Numbered from the stretch's first letter, positions 1 through 7,329 are shown. The stretch is DNA of 64,000 nt from Paenibacillus_G sp049942825 (GCF_049942825.1 NZ_CP187970.1:1426001-1490000), one strand, 5' to 3'. The notes: generated by a model not told the origin, from the letters alone. Made by a program: numbers and translations.

Positions 1-85
1 AATTAAAAACATTTAACTTATAACACAAAGCTAAAATAATTGATGCGAACCCGAGTGAAAAAGAGTATCTTATATATTTTTGCAT
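1..85 (-). CDS. Edge-truncated small membrane protein, N-terminus only
   Basis: On the minus strand an ATG at 85 follows a strong ribosome binding site (AGGAGG, 6 bases upstream). It opens a frame with no stop up to the window edge. The visible 28 residues begin MQKYIRYSF and continue into a hydrophobic stretch (GFASIILALCY), which suggests a signal anchor or membrane segment. The gene is divergent from the operon starting near 336. No family can be assigned from so short a fragment. The call rests on the ribosome binding site, the start codon and the hydrophobic N-terminus. Confidence 0.5.
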   Translation of the reverse strand, partial: MQKYIRYSFSLGFASIILALCYKLNVFN

Positions 86-335
86 ATCTCTCCTCCTGAC
101 TACTTCCTATATTTATTCTACATGATAATTTCTTACATTTCCATGAAGAAAGGCACACCACAACGTGATGCACCCTCCATTCAATATTACTTATTAAGTT
201 CTTCAAGTTTCCAAGAAAGTCCCATAGGACGAATCGTGGATTGAATTTGGTAAACACATCATTTCCCTTGACCCCATTTTCTCGCAATACATTGACGGCC
301 CGGACCAAGAATTCTTTGATCGACTACATAAGGGT

Positions 336-1133
336 ATGGCTGATTATTTCGAAAATGCCAGCCGTACTGTGCAGTCCTTATCACAGGTAATAGACCGGAC
401 TGCTGGCTTAAATCTCCCCAAATCAGTTGTATCCCAGTTTGGTAAGGCAATGAACGAAGTGACAAGCTTTCACGACCGGATTAAAGGTATGGGGATTAGT
501 AGTGAAGTGATGAAGATTACAGATGGACTGAGGCTCCCAGGGTTTACAGATGGGTTGGAGCTCCGCGGTATTGCAGGGGAATCAAATGGTTTCTCCGAGC
601 TAAGGAACCAGATTATATCAATCACAGAAGCTGCTCGAATTTCGGAAGCTCAATGGCAGCCGATTTCGGAGGCTCTTCGTGGTACTGAGGCTCAGTGGAA
701 AATGATCTCTGAGACTGTTTCTGCAGCTGCGGATTATTCTAGTTTAGCTGAAAGGGTGAATTTCACTCTTGGTTTTGGTATTAGAGCAGAAGAGATGAGC
801 ACGTCAGGAATTAAAATGCTGGACTATTGGCATCGTTGGGAAAAAATGATGAGTCCATTACAGGAGTTGCTTAGATCCTCTCAGTGGATTGACGCAACAT
901 CCTTAACCCAATCACGTGTAACTCGCCCTTGGGCACCGATCATTGAAGAAACGAATTTTGTTCCTTTCACCGAGTCTTACGTTGAATTGACAAAGGACCT
1001 CGATACAAGCGACCCTGACCTTCTGAAGCTGGTCCAGGTCTCTCATAAAGAATATGCTAATGAGTTAAAGTTAGCTGAACAAGTTAGCAAGGCTCAGGGG
1101 GCAGAAACGGAAAGTGAAACGCCCCCCCTGTGA
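336..1133 (+). CDS. Unknown protein, first gene of a coupled two-gene operon
   Basis: The product (265 aa from the ATG at 336) has no family I recognise. It is mostly polar and probably helical, with a short internal near-repeat around residues 96-125 (EAARISEAQW, then EALRGTEAQW). No signal peptide or catalytic motif is evident. The frame stays open and protein-like upstream to a stop at 225-227 (for example HIISLDPIFSQYIDG) but has no ATG, GTG or TTG there. A separate frame starting at ATG 143 runs up to 244 and would join it by a +1 shift. Either the true start is a weak ATG at 336 or the 5' end carries a frameshift. Its end overlaps the next gene by GTGA, so the two are translationally coupled. 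The region is AT-rich compared with most of the window. Confidence 0.7.
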   Translation: MADYFENASRTVQSLSQVIDRTAGLNLPKSVVSQFGKAMNEVTSFHDRIKGMGISSEVMKITDGLRLPGFTDGLELRGIAGESNGFSELRNQIISITEAARISEAQWQPISEALRGTEAQWKMISETVSAAADYSSLAERVNFTLGFGIRAEEMSTSGIKMLDYWHRWEKMMSPLQELLRSSQWIDATSLTQSRVTRPWAPIIEETNFVPFTESYVELTKDLDTSDPDLLKLVQVSHKEYANELKLAEQVSKAQGAETESETPPL

Positions 1134-1588
1134 TTAAGGAAAAGTCGGAATTGTTGTTGGAGGTTCCAGATGTGATCAAAACAGCAGTACCACAATTAGA
1201 AAGATTGTGGTTGGGAGCTTGTGATGCGCTTGGGTCGTCCAATCCTGATAAAGTCAGGCACGTCACTGTTTCACTTCGGGAGTTGCTAACTCACATTATT
1301 CATACCCTAGCTCCTGACGAAGAGGTCAGGAAGTGGACAGAAGATCCGACTTTCTATAGTAACGATAAGCCAACACGGCCGGCGAGGTTCAAGTATATTT
1401 ATCGTCATATTGCCCATGGTCCTATGGCTAAATTCTTAGAAAACGATATAAAGCAAGCAACAGATTGGTTCCAATTTCTCAATAAGCACACGCATGGAAT
1501 CTCACATACTCTTTCAGATGCAGAATTATATTATTTGCTTACACGGACCCATGCAATGCTTAATTCGTTATCCATTGTGTTACGGTAA
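1130..1588 (+). CDS. Protein resembling predicted Piwi-associated nuclease domain
   Basis: This 152-aa protein starts at a GTG inside the stop of the upstream gene (GTGA overlap). Its pattern matches, from memory, a domain annotated as predicted pPIWI-associating nuclease (pP_pnuc). The visible elements are a Trp-Leu-Gly-Ala segment near residue 28, a SLRELLTHIIHTLAPDEEV block near residues 48-66, a Lys-Pro-Thr-Arg motif near residue 82, a Tyr-Ile-Tyr-Arg motif near residue 91, and an Asn-Lys-His-Thr-His-Gly motif near residue 120. In other genomes this domain is usually at the C-terminus of larger proteins; here it stands alone with a separate partner gene. Nuclease activity is not shown, and the assignment needs a profile search. 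A perfect hairpin follows the stop codon. Confidence 0.7.
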   Translation: MIKEKSELLLEVPDVIKTAVPQLERLWLGACDALGSSNPDKVRHVTVSLRELLTHIIHTLAPDEEVRKWTEDPTFYSNDKPTRPARFKYIYRHIAHGPMAKFLENDIKQATDWFQFLNKHTHGISHTLSDAELYYLLTRTHAMLNSLSIVLR

Positions 1589-1593
1589 ACAAA

Positions 1594-1628
1594 ATAGGGA
1601 GTACTTAACACGTGTTAAGCCTCCCTAT
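1594..1628. terminator. Long hairpin between convergent genes
   Basis: ATAGGGAG and CTTAAC on the left pair with GTTAAG and CTCCCTAT on the right, around an ACGT loop, with only small bulges. It lies just after the 1130-1588 gene and before the end of the minus-strand YolD-like gene. There is no strong T-run, so it may act as a bidirectional terminator or barrier. Confidence 0.55.
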
Positions 1629-1681
1629 CCCTGAATTCAGTTGAAAATCGACATATCGATGATATCGTCCAGACGGATCGA

Positions 1682-1984
1682 TCAGGTTTCATCTTCTTCC
1701 AATAGCAGTACGATTTTTCGTTGCGACTGGTCTACGTGTTCGACTACGCCGGTGAGCACTTCATCTATGTATGGATCGAACAGGGTGATCTTTAGAGGAA
1801 TCTTGTCTTGCTTGGACCGCTGTATGTATGAGGCGAAATCCTGAAGCAGTTGCTCATCGAGCGTGGGTCGGGCCTTCTGGCGGGACTTCAGAGTATGCTG
1901 CTGTAGGGCCTCTATATGCTCTGGCAACATGAATTTAGTGGACCAGCGCATATTGGATCCTGGGGTAAGCCGTGTCTCCTTCAT
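1682..1984 (-). CDS. YolD-like family protein
   Basis: This 100-aa protein fits the YolD-like family. It has an N-terminal RWSTKFMLPEHIEAL block near residues 13-27, a helical middle, and a C-terminal stretch (KITLFDPYIDEVLTGVVEHV) near residues 65-84. Family members in Bacillus are typically encoded beside UvrX/YqjW-type Y-family polymerases and belong to the SOS response. No polymerase gene is adjacent here, so this copy is solitary. The start is supported by AGGAGGG seven bases upstream of the ATG at 1984. A LexA-type sequence lies just upstream (1997-2010), which agrees with damage-inducible expression. Confidence 0.8.
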   Translation of the reverse strand: MKETRLTPGSNMRWSTKFMLPEHIEALQQHTLKSRQKARPTLDEQLLQDFASYIQRSKQDKIPLKITLFDPYIDEVLTGVVEHVDQSQRKIVLLLEEDET

Positions 1985-1996
1985 AACGCCCTCCTA

Positions 1997-2010
1997 CGAA
2001 TGTTTGTTCT
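1997..2010. promoter_or_regulatory. LexA (SOS) box candidate
   Basis: CGAATGTTTGTTCT matches the Bacillus LexA consensus CGAAC-N4-GTTCG at 8 of the 10 defined positions. It lies 13 bases upstream of the YolD-like start codon and 40 bases upstream of the divergent recombinase, so it could govern either gene. YolD-family genes are known SOS members, which makes this placement credible. Confidence 0.5.
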
Positions 2011-2050
2011 TATTATAGCCGTAATATATTTTCTGTGAAAGGGGGCCTTG

Positions 2051-2980
2051 ATGATGAACGAGCTTATTCTTTCCTTTAAAGAAAAGATGGAGTCAGCAGG
2101 GGAGATAGCTCCGACAACAATCAGGCAGTATGTCAGCGAGGTGGGCAAATTCGCAAAATGGTTCGTGATCTACAACCAGGAGCCGTTTATTCTGGAGAAC
2201 ATCACGCCGCGGGATATCGCCAGTTTCAAACGCCAAATGGTACAGGAGAAAAAGAGCCCACGTTCCATTAACACATTCGTTTACGCGATCAAGAAGTTCT
2301 GCAGGTGGGCGGTTGAGGAAGGGATAATGCCTGACGATCCAGCTGCCGGCATTGAACCTGTCACCGTAGAGTTTATCCGGGATCCCAAATGGCTGGATCG
2401 ACTTGAGGAACACCGATTCATGCGTGAGGTGGAAAAGGAAAGGAATTCCCGGAACCTTGCCATTGTGGAGCTGATGCGTCAAGCCGGCTTGCGGCGTGAG
2501 GAGATATGCCAGCTGCGGGTACCCGATCTGGTCTATAAGGACCGGGTAGGTGAAGCCCATATCCGAAAAGGCAAGGGTGATAAGCCGCGGGTCGTGCCGC
2601 TGAACAAAACCGTTATCGATGCTCTAAAGAAATACGAAGAGGAATACAAGCCGGTGGACTACTACTTCTACAGCCAAAAGAGCAAACCTGGCAAGCCAGA
2701 TGATAGGGCTGATGACCGTCCGGCACTGGCCGTCAGTACGATAAATTACATCTTCGATCGGTACAGGGAACGGGCAAATATTCCTCACCTGACACCACAC
2801 ACTCTGCGTCACACATGCTTAAAGAAGCTCACAGATCAGGGGGTCCCCCCTGCGTACATTGCATATATCGCAGGACACTTCACCAAGTCCGGAGAACCAA
2901 ATATCAGGACACAGATGATCTATACCGTACCAACATTGAAGGATTTACAAAGACACATTGACCGTTTGGTGGAGGCATAG
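2051..2980 (+). CDS. Tyrosine recombinase / site-specific integrase
   Basis: This 309-aa protein is a phage-integrase-family recombinase of about XerC/XerD size. An N-terminal SAM-like core-binding domain (residues 5-95) is followed by the catalytic domain. The active-site set is visible: Arg148 in GLRREEI, Lys near 175 in KGKGDKPR, His250 and Arg253 in HTLRH, His276 in AGH, and the Tyr291 nucleophile in MIYT. It should cut and rejoin DNA at short core sites by a 3'-phosphotyrosine intermediate. The TTG at 2048 and ATGs at 2051 and 2054 are all possible starts; AAAGGGGG upstream favours 2051 or 2054. It is a mark of a mobile island rather than housekeeping XerC/D, given its AT-rich, unknown-gene neighbours. 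Confidence 0.9.
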   Translation: MMNELILSFKEKMESAGEIAPTTIRQYVSEVGKFAKWFVIYNQEPFILENITPRDIASFKRQMVQEKKSPRSINTFVYAIKKFCRWAVEEGIMPDDPAAGIEPVTVEFIRDPKWLDRLEEHRFMREVEKERNSRNLAIVELMRQAGLRREEICQLRVPDLVYKDRVGEAHIRKGKGDKPRVVPLNKTVIDALKKYEEEYKPVDYYFYSQKSKPGKPDDRADDRPALAVSTINYIFDRYRERANIPHLTPHTLRHTCLKKLTDQGVPPAYIAYIAGHFTKSGEPNIRTQMIYTVPTLKDLQRHIDRLVEA

Positions 2981-3008
2981 ATAATAGAAAATCAAACAGG
3001 GGGAAGAT

Positions 3009-3413
3009 ATGCGCCAAAAGCTGAAAGAAATGGTTGAGATCAAGGGAGTTTTTACAGCAGACTATGTAAAAACATTCTCTTCAAAAAGGGGAAGAAAAGG
3101 GACAGTGCTTCTCCTCAATGTAAAGAATGAGGATGATCTTTTGCTGACAGACCATATCTGGATCTATTCCAATCCGGAGCTCACAGAACTTAACTTAGTC
3201 GAAGGTGAAAGAATCATCTTTAGAGCAAAAGTCGTAAAATATACTAAGGGTCAACTAAACGACAAGCAAGAAGACTATAAGCTAACGAATATCTCCTGTG
3301 TTAAACGATACTTTGTAGGTGATGTATCTGTACCTAAACGTAAACGGCGGGGGAAGCGAGGCAAAAAGGGGATAACTTTGTTAGAAGAGGATACTGAAGG
3401 ACACGTGGCTTAA
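3009..3413 (+). CDS. Hypothetical protein, possible OB-fold
   Basis: This 134-aa protein starts at an ATG with GGGGG nearby and lies 28 bases after the recombinase, probably in one transcript. Alternating hydrophobic strands in residues 10-95 (for example GTVLLLNVKN and IIFRAKVVKYTKG) look like a small beta barrel such as an OB fold. The C-terminal third is very basic (residues 105-120, many Lys and Arg), which suits nucleic-acid binding. I do not recognise a family. The fold idea is inference. Confidence 0.6.
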   Translation: MRQKLKEMVEIKGVFTADYVKTFSSKRGRKGTVLLLNVKNEDDLLLTDHIWIYSNPELTELNLVEGERIIFRAKVVKYTKGQLNDKQEDYKLTNISCVKRYFVGDVSVPKRKRRGKRGKKGITLLEEDTEGHVA

Positions 3414-3445
3414 TCACGTCAAATAAAAAGGAGGTAGCTGAATCG

Positions 3446-3946
3446 ATGCCTACCCCAAAGCTTGAAGAGCTAGATGGGTTTGAGTATTACATTATTAAAG
3501 AGATATTGAATTATCGCCCCCAAATGAATGAAGCAGCTGCGCTTAAACTCTTTGAAAAGTATCGCCCTGTGCTCTATGCTTTGGATGATTACAGTCAATC
3601 TCCAGCATATTACGCTCATGAGTTTTGTAAGGCTTCTGAGGAGGGATTTACCCCAAATAAATGGTTAGAACATATTCAAAACGTTGGTCGTATGTATGCA
3701 AGAAGCAACGAGACTTCCTTTTACAGAAAAGATGTCCTAGATATGCTGGGCAAACTTCTGGATGAAGGGTATTCGGGAAAGACATTAATCGCACATTTCG
3801 AAATGCAACTGATGGGGTATGAACAGATTTTACAAAACAATGTGGATGAATTTCTGCAGGACATATGCAATCCGGAGAAATATAACGATGATATTGGTTT
3901 CAACGGTTTAGATGTATTTTTTGATAAAAATAATAGTGAATCCTAA
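3446..3946 (+). CDS. Hypothetical protein of the AT-rich island
   Basis: This 166-aa protein follows a clear AGGAGG ribosome binding site. It is acidic, Tyr- and Asn-rich and apparently helical, with no signal peptide, membrane segment or known catalytic motif. It sits 32 bases after the preceding gene and probably completes a three-gene run with the recombinase. I do not recognise the family. The gene ends just before a hairpin at 3991-4021. Confidence 0.6.
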   Translation: MPTPKLEELDGFEYYIIKEILNYRPQMNEAAALKLFEKYRPVLYALDDYSQSPAYYAHEFCKASEEGFTPNKWLEHIQNVGRMYARSNETSFYRKDVLDMLGKLLDEGYSGKTLIAHFEMQLMGYEQILQNNVDEFLQDICNPEKYNDDIGFNGLDVFFDKNNSES

Positions 3947-3990
3947 CATGGCCAAAAGGGGCAACAAGCAATCTTGGATGCACATAAAGA

Positions 3991-4021
3991 GAAGCGTATG
4001 GTGCGGCAGCCGATACGCTTC
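3991..4021. terminator. Perfect 9-bp hairpin after the island genes
   Basis: GAAGCGTAT pairs exactly with ATACGCTTC across a 13-base loop, 44 bases after the 3446-3946 gene. No T-run follows on either strand, so its role as a terminator is likely but unproven. Confidence 0.45.
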
Positions 4022-4100
4022 CTAGTCTATTCATGAGCGACTGATAGCCGCGACAAACTTTTTGTGCCATCGTTCCCAAGTATCTCACTGTCTCTGTCCT

Positions 4101-4445
4101 TCATTCTTTAATATAAATGTCCCCGTCGTTTTCAATGATAACTTTCGTTTTTTTCGTTGTATCTTCAATGTCCTTTACAATCTCAGACTGGCTGTACTTG
4201 GACCTATCGAACTGCTCGGCGGAGACCAAGCTATACGTAACATGAGGGCTTGCCATTTTCTCTACATGGCCATAAAGTTGATCAAATTCTTCAGCGGAAA
4301 AAGTGCGTACATATACCATGTCTGTTTCTTTTTCTTCCGGTATCTCACTAAAAACAAAAGCAGCAACACCCGCGGCGACTGCAATCGAAAATACAGTAAC
4401 TGATGCTAATGCAATCTTCTTTCTTAAACGCGACATGGGCGGCAC
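4101..4445 (-). CDS. Hypothetical exported or membrane-anchored protein
   Basis: This 114-aa protein has basic residues followed by a hydrophobic segment (ALASVTVFSIAVAAGVAAFV, residues 12-31), typical of a signal anchor, and then an acidic extracytoplasmic part. It ends DGDIYIKE. The start shown is the GTG at 4445, which has GAAGGA five bases upstream; an in-frame ATG at 4436 is the alternative. A short frame ending just before 4926 encodes GSDGDILIKQEP, which resembles this C-terminus and may be a remnant of a paralogue. Function unknown. Confidence 0.65.
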   Translation of the reverse strand: MPPMSRLRKKIALASVTVFSIAVAAGVAAFVFSEIPEEKETDMVYVRTFSAEEFDQLYGHVEKMASPHVTYSLVSAEQFDRSKYSQSEIVKDIEDTTKKTKVIIENDGDIYIKE

Positions 4446-4515
4446 ATCATTCCTTCAAATGTTTTCTGTATTCCTTTAGTCTTTTTGGCTTTATGTATGG
4501 ATAACTTGTATTTAT

Positions 4516-4926
4516 TCATTCGTGGCCTTTTGACCAAACCAAACTAGTAGTTTGATCACGCACCAAAATAATCTTTTGCAAATCCTGATATTTATTTTCT
4601 AAGATTATTCTGATGCCTCCACCTTCATGGGGGAATGCAATCAAACCAGCTTTGACCGTTATCTCCAGAGTTCCGTTTAGATAATCTTTCTTATAGCCTT
4701 TATATTGAAGTGCACTTGAGGCGAACGAGCCCTCTAAAATAATGTGCTTTTCTGAGACAATAACACTTTGAAAGCCTATTTCATTTGGGGAAACAGACTT
4801 ACCCCAGATAATGTAGTTAAAAGTAATAAGAATAATTACACCAACAACTAAACCGAATAGGTTTAATATTTTTTTAGCATTACTAGATCCCTTTGCGGTA
4901 CCGGATAGGCTTCCATATTCGTTTAT
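4516..4926 (-). pseudogene. Small membrane protein gene with ATG changed to ATA
   Basis: A clean 136-codon frame reads into a convincing protein: a short polar head, a membrane segment (LNLFGLVVGVIILITFNYII), then an extracytoplasmic domain with GYKKDY and ending SLVWSKGHE. It has no ATG, GTG or TTG near its head. An ATA at 4924-4926 lies four bases after an AGGA, where the start should be. The same bases form the TAA stop of a short upstream reading frame. An ancestral ATGA overlap changed G to A would explain both. The gene may be silenced or weakly started at ATA. Family not recognised, though the layout resembles small Bacillus lipoprotein-like or membrane proteins. Confidence 0.55.
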
Positions 4927-5000
4927 GGTTCCTGTTTAATTAATATATCGCCATCAGATCCTTTGTTTTAGCTGTAGTCCATCGGGAAATCTATATCTTT

Positions 5001-5222
5001 TCAGAAGCTAGGACTAACGGGCAAAGTCGTGAATGCTGAAATGCCGTCTGCTGATTTCCCCAAGTAAGTACCGCTAACGTCATAGTTTCCGCCGGAGAAC
5101 GTAATCGTGTAATCACCACTCTTCAGTCCTTCCGGGAATTCAGCCCAACTATTCCAGGAGAGAGATGAGTTTGCTGGTATAGTTGTGCTCCAGTAGCCTG
5201 TCAACGATGATCTATGAATCAA
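5001..5222 (-). CDS. Short fragment of a secreted beta-rich protein
   Basis: This 73-aa frame is rich in Ser, Gly, Thr and aromatic residues (for example SGDYTITFSGGNYDVSG, residues 36-52), the composition of an immunoglobulin-like or bacteriocin-like beta domain. It has no signal peptide and no convincing ribosome binding site, so it may be the 3' end of a longer, decayed gene. The region upstream contains no matching 5' part. Family not recognised. Confidence 0.4.
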   Translation of the reverse strand: MIHRSSLTGYWSTTIPANSSLSWNSWAEFPEGLKSGDYTITFSGGNYDVSGTYLGKSADGISAFTTLPVSPSF

Positions 5223-5501
5223 GTAAACGTCTTATTTTCTCTGTACTTTATACGAACAGCAGGAAGGGAAGCAGCAGACTGAATCCGTAGGGTGCGGTTC
5301 CGCATCGGGACCGCCGGGAAGCATCTCCTTCAAAGATCCCATGGATCTGGGCTCCACGGAAGAGACTCCTATTGGAAAGCGGGCTCCCATTAGCAGCGTC
5401 TATCTGGAAGTGGAATGGTACGACGGGGCGAGGAGATGAGGAAGGATCGAATCGTTCTGTCCGAATAGAGAATGGCGGCGTTGCAGCCAACCGGTTGAAT
5501 A

Positions 5502-5639
5502 AATAAAGGAACCAGGATGCCTTATTGGCCCGTTTTCCGCGGCTTCCCGACGGATAGCGGAACTCAGGTGCTCTATTGCTGTCCGTTTGGGGGAAAAGCC
5601 GCCTCAAACACCGAAATAGCGAATCCCAGTTCCGCTATA
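5502..5639 (+). repeat. Composite repeat, copy 1: three 25-bp units
   Basis: Three related 25-bp units lie at 5502-5526, 5553-5577 (both direct) and 5615-5639 (inverted). The core is ATAGCGGAACT followed, after a few variable bases, by CGCTATT or a variant; the ends are complementary, so each unit can form a hairpin. Start-to-start spacings are 51 and 62 bp. The same triple occurs in reverse orientation at 12217-12353 with spacings 61 and 51, so the whole arrangement behaves as one element. Confidence 0.8.
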
Positions 5640-5802
5640 ATGAAAACAGCCCTGTCGTGAGCAAGAATAACGCACTGGAGTTCCTCTATTTCATCATCGC
5701 CGGGCTGGCCGGGGCCCAAGGACGGCTGCAATCGCCGGTCGAGCCTGACGGCCGACGGCCCGGACCTGTTTCGTTCCACCGCTCCTCCTCTACAAGCAGG
5801 CC

Positions 5803-5899
5803 AAAGAGGCTGTCCCAAAAGTAGAGATCATTTATAGCTGAATTCTTATTCAAAGTGGGGGATTAAAAATCACTAATCGCCTTGTGGACAGCCCCTTTT
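5803..5899. mobile_element. Segment with inverted GGCTGTCC ends, MITE or IS remnant
   Basis: AAAGAGGCTGTCC at 5803-5815 is the near-exact inverse of GGACAGCCCCTTTT at 5886-5899. About 70 bases lie between. GGCTGTCC followed by AAAAG resembles the terminal sequence of some insertion sequences in Bacillota. No transposase is present. The alternatives are a large hairpin or a terminator. Confidence 0.4.
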
Positions 5900-6046
5900 C
5901 GCTGAAATATAGGAATGTAAATCTCATCAGGGCTCGATTCTGTAATCTTATAAACGTGCATCGTCCGTAAAGAGCGGCGAAGGCCGCTGATCTGACAACG
6001 AGCGGGTACTGCCTGATGTATGTTTAAACCCTGCTCCGCGGCGGCA

Positions 6047-6598
6047 TCAGGCGTAGTGGATGACCATGCTCATCCGTGTCATTACGCTGCCCGAATTGTG
6101 ATAGTCATGGGGCTTGTCCGCCTTGAAGCGGATAGCATCCCCAGCCTTGACCGTATATTCCGCATTGTCGATCCGGACCGTCAGCTCCCCGTCGAAGACC
6201 GTGATGAATTCTTCCGTCCCGGGCTGATGCGGATTGGCGCTCAGGTAGCCTCCTTTGTCGATCTCAATGGTATACACCTCGAACCGCCTCCCGTCCTCGA
6301 AAGGGAAAAAAGGATAGATCCGGTAGCTGCCGTTATCCTCGTGGAGCGCACGGATAGCGCTCTTCGGCACCACCACGGCATCCGGCTGAAGATCATGGAT
6401 GAGCGAAGTGAAGCTCACCTTCAAGCCGTTCGCGATTTTCCATACCGTATTGATCGTCGGATTGGACTCCCCGCGCTCGATCTGCCCGAGCATCGTCTTG
6501 CTGACGCCGGTCAGTTCCGCCACTTTATCCAGACTCAGCTTCTCTTTCTCCCGCAGCAGCTTGAGATTTTTGGCGAGCACCACATTAATATTGTCCAT
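6047..6598 (-). CDS. XRE-family regulator with C-terminal cupin domain
   Basis: This 183-aa protein has an N-terminal helix-turn-helix (residues 8-62, with KVAELTGVSKTMLGQIERGE) and a C-terminal cupin (residues 105-180, with a PHQPGTEEF metal-site-like motif). The family represses transport or amino-acid/polyamine-related genes and senses small molecules through the cupin. It is divergent from a LysE-type exporter 120 bases away, and a perfect palindrome lies in the shared promoter region, so it probably controls the exporter and itself. Length and order are normal for the family. Confidence 0.9.
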   Translation of the reverse strand: MDNINVVLAKNLKLLREKEKLSLDKVAELTGVSKTMLGQIERGESNPTINTVWKIANGLKVSFTSLIHDLQPDAVVVPKSAIRALHEDNGSYRIYPFFPFEDGRRFEVYTIEIDKGGYLSANPHQPGTEEFITVFDGELTVRIDNAEYTVKAGDAIRFKADKPHDYHNSGSVMTRMSMVIHYA

Positions 6599-6623
6599 GC
6601 TTGTGACGATCCCCCTTTTTTGG

Positions 6624-6671
6624 TTGTGCGCTATGGCGTCTTTATTGTATAATCATAACGTACATACGTTA
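6624..6671 (+). promoter_or_regulatory. LysE promoter with palindromic operator
   Basis: A -10 box TATAAT (6648-6653) follows TTGTGC (6624-6629) at 18 bp. Immediately downstream is a perfect palindrome, TAACGTA-CA-TACGTTA (6656-6671), placed where a bound repressor would block transcription. The XRE-cupin regulator encoded divergently is the natural candidate to bind it. Confidence 0.55.
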
Positions 6672-6718
6672 AGGCGCACTTTTTGTGCAATTATAGAGCA
6701 TAATAGGGGTGGATCACA

Positions 6719-7300
6719 ATGGGTTTTGTACCGTTCTTGCTGTATGTGCTTGTGACCAGCTTCACTCCGGGGCCCAACAACTTCATGGCAATGTCCAATG
6801 CCAGCCGGTACGGGTTCGGAAGAACGCTTCGCTTCAGTCTGGGGGTAGGCGCCGGCTTCTTCGTGATTGTCCTGCTGTGCAGCTACTTCAATCTGTTCCT
6901 GTACAATCTCATCCCCACGATCCAATTCGTGATGAGCTTGCTCGGGAGCGCCTATATGATCTATCTTGCGTTCAAAATCATACGGAGCAAACCGGGCGCT
7001 CCGGACGGGGAGCCCGAATCCCTGAACTCCTTCGCAGCCGGCGCCATGCTGCAGTTCGTCAATCCGAAGGCGATCCTGTACGGGATCACGGTCACTTCCA
7101 CTTTCATTCTGCCGTTCTACCAGTCGCATCTGAGCCTGATCTTATTCTCGCTGGGTCTCGCGCTGGTCGGGGTCCTGTCGACTTCGAGCTGGGCGCTCTT
7201 CGGTTCCTTGTTCCAGAGATTCCTCTCCGGCTGGCAAAGGTCCTTCAATCTGCTGATGGGCCTGCTGTTGATCTACAGCGCCGCGGCGATCTTTATGTGA
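6719..7300 (+). CDS. LysE-family amino acid exporter
   Basis: This 193-aa membrane protein has about six hydrophobic segments and the LysE/RhtB hallmark near its N-terminus (TSFTPGPNNFMAM, residues 13-25). Members export amino acids or related small metabolites. The substrate cannot be read from the sequence. The ATG at 6719 has AGGGGTGG upstream. The divergent XRE-cupin gene and the palindrome between them suggest substrate-controlled expression. A terminator follows at 7330. Confidence 0.9.
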   Translation: MGFVPFLLYVLVTSFTPGPNNFMAMSNASRYGFGRTLRFSLGVGAGFFVIVLLCSYFNLFLYNLIPTIQFVMSLLGSAYMIYLAFKIIRSKPGAPDGEPESLNSFAAGAMLQFVNPKAILYGITVTSTFILPFYQSHLSLILFSLGLALVGVLSTSSWALFGSLFQRFLSGWQRSFNLLMGLLLIYSAAAIFM

Positions 7301-7329
7301 GCGCACGCCTATTCAGCTTTAGAGCAAAG

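Larger units (their letters stand above)
5223..6046. other. Long non-coding or decayed stretch with repeats
   Basis: No convincing gene is present in these 824 bases. Several open frames exist on both strands but lack starts, ribosome binding sites and family features. The stretch contains the first copy of the three-unit repeat (5502-5639) and a segment with inverted GGCTGTCC ends (5803-5899). It marks the junction between the AT-rich island and the GC-rich chromosome. Confidence 0.6.

Noticed and set aside
18..308. A 96-codon minus-strand frame at the left edge
   Set aside because: It has no ribosome binding site, whereas the shorter frame from 85 has a strong one and a hydrophobic N-terminus.
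5502..5639. Regularly spaced 25-bp repeats, considered as a CRISPR array
   Set aside because: Units are diverged and partly inverted, only three occur, spacer lengths differ, and no cas genes are present.
5248..5824. Open frames on both strands in the gap after the island
   Set aside because: They lack start signals and family features and overlap the repeat units.
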